From the NCBI GenBank assembly GCA_035316325.1, contig DATHJB010000187.1, forward strand, positions 1 to 39,736: a stretch of DNA of 39,736 nt, in the 5' to 3' direction. The position numbers and the translations under genes are program-made. Below are positions 39,604-39,736 of this stretch, one piece after another (position 1 is the stretch's first letter; every line of letters begins with the position of its first letter). The DNA is from Acidimicrobiales bacterium. GTDB taxonomy: Bacteria > Actinomycetota > Acidimicrobiia > Acidimicrobiales > VFJN01. The notes below the pieces were generated by a model that was not told where the DNA came from, made no database searches, and saw nothing but the letters and a program-made list of their open reading frames with translations.

Positions 39604-39736
39604 TGGGCCTGGAACCACGAACAACGCCACCAGACCAGCAACGACGACGACGAACCACCACCAGCCACCCGGTGAAGCCAGGCTCGGATCACCGCCGTCG
39701 CTGTATGCCGACCCTGGCGGCGGCGGCGGGTCGGGT
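39604..39736. other. Right edge, open extension of the HNH frame then nothing recognised
   Basis: After the TGA at 39601-39603 the same frame continues WAWNHEQRHQTSNDDDE to a second TGA at 39673-39675. Beyond that I see no gene, only GC-rich sequence ending in a ggcggcggcgg run. Confidence 0.4.

Overview
This is a high-GC (about 70% by eye) chromosomal window with actinobacterial character: GGGGGA-type ribosome binding sites, many GTG starts, ATGA/GTGA stop-start overlaps, an HNH/DUF222 protein behind a LexA-type SOS box, adjacent acyl-CoA dehydrogenase pairs, and several P450, SDR and acyl-CoA ligase genes. An Acidimicrobiia-like or related actinomycete is my inference. I saw no rRNA, tRNA, CRISPR array, phage module or intact insertion sequence.

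Layout. 1-1244: an uncertain gene tail at the left edge, then an SDR dehydrogenase. 1269-10686: a TetR regulator divergent from a tightly packed operon holding a Rieske oxygenase, a LivJ-type binding protein, an MFS-LivF fusion, a LivH-LivM-LivG fusion, a tandem VOC protein and an EthD-domain protein. 10774-11946: an amidohydrolase with its own promoter and operator-like palindrome. 12077-14332: a secreted protein of unknown function divergent from an HxlR regulator. 14366-20425 (minus strand): a compact five-gene operon of P450, acyl-CoA ligase, HSD10-like dehydrogenase, amidohydrolase and P450. 20552-22939: thiolase and type III CoA transferase, followed by an acyl-CoA dehydrogenase gene broken after about 13 codons at a patch of lower GC that carries a small secreted protein. 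23589-26589: acyl-CoA ligase with TetR on the minus strand, divergent from a thioesterase-like protein. 26638-30640: a Dpp/Opp-type ABC transporter (permease, fused permease-ATPase, ATPase), convergent with a minus-strand run (37394-30646) of a double-domain CoA transferase, a Dpp-type binding lipoprotein and two acyl-CoA dehydrogenases. 37513-39736: a TesB thioesterase and an SOS-controlled DUF222-HNH protein.

Taken together the genes describe uptake of one or more hydrophobic or carboxylated substrates by two ABC systems, oxidation by Rieske and P450 oxygenases, CoA activation (two ligases, two CoA transferases), beta-oxidation-like steps (paired dehydrogenases, HSD10-like dehydrogenase, thiolase) and CoA release (two thioesterases). 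A steroid, terpenoid or similar alicyclic compound fits the families, but the substrate cannot be read from the sequence. The most unusual items are the MFS-LivF fusion, the LivHMG fusion next to it, an operator-like motif shared by two promoters of the first cluster, another motif shared by three promoters of the last cluster, and the double CoA transferase whose first half lacks the expected catalytic aspartate.
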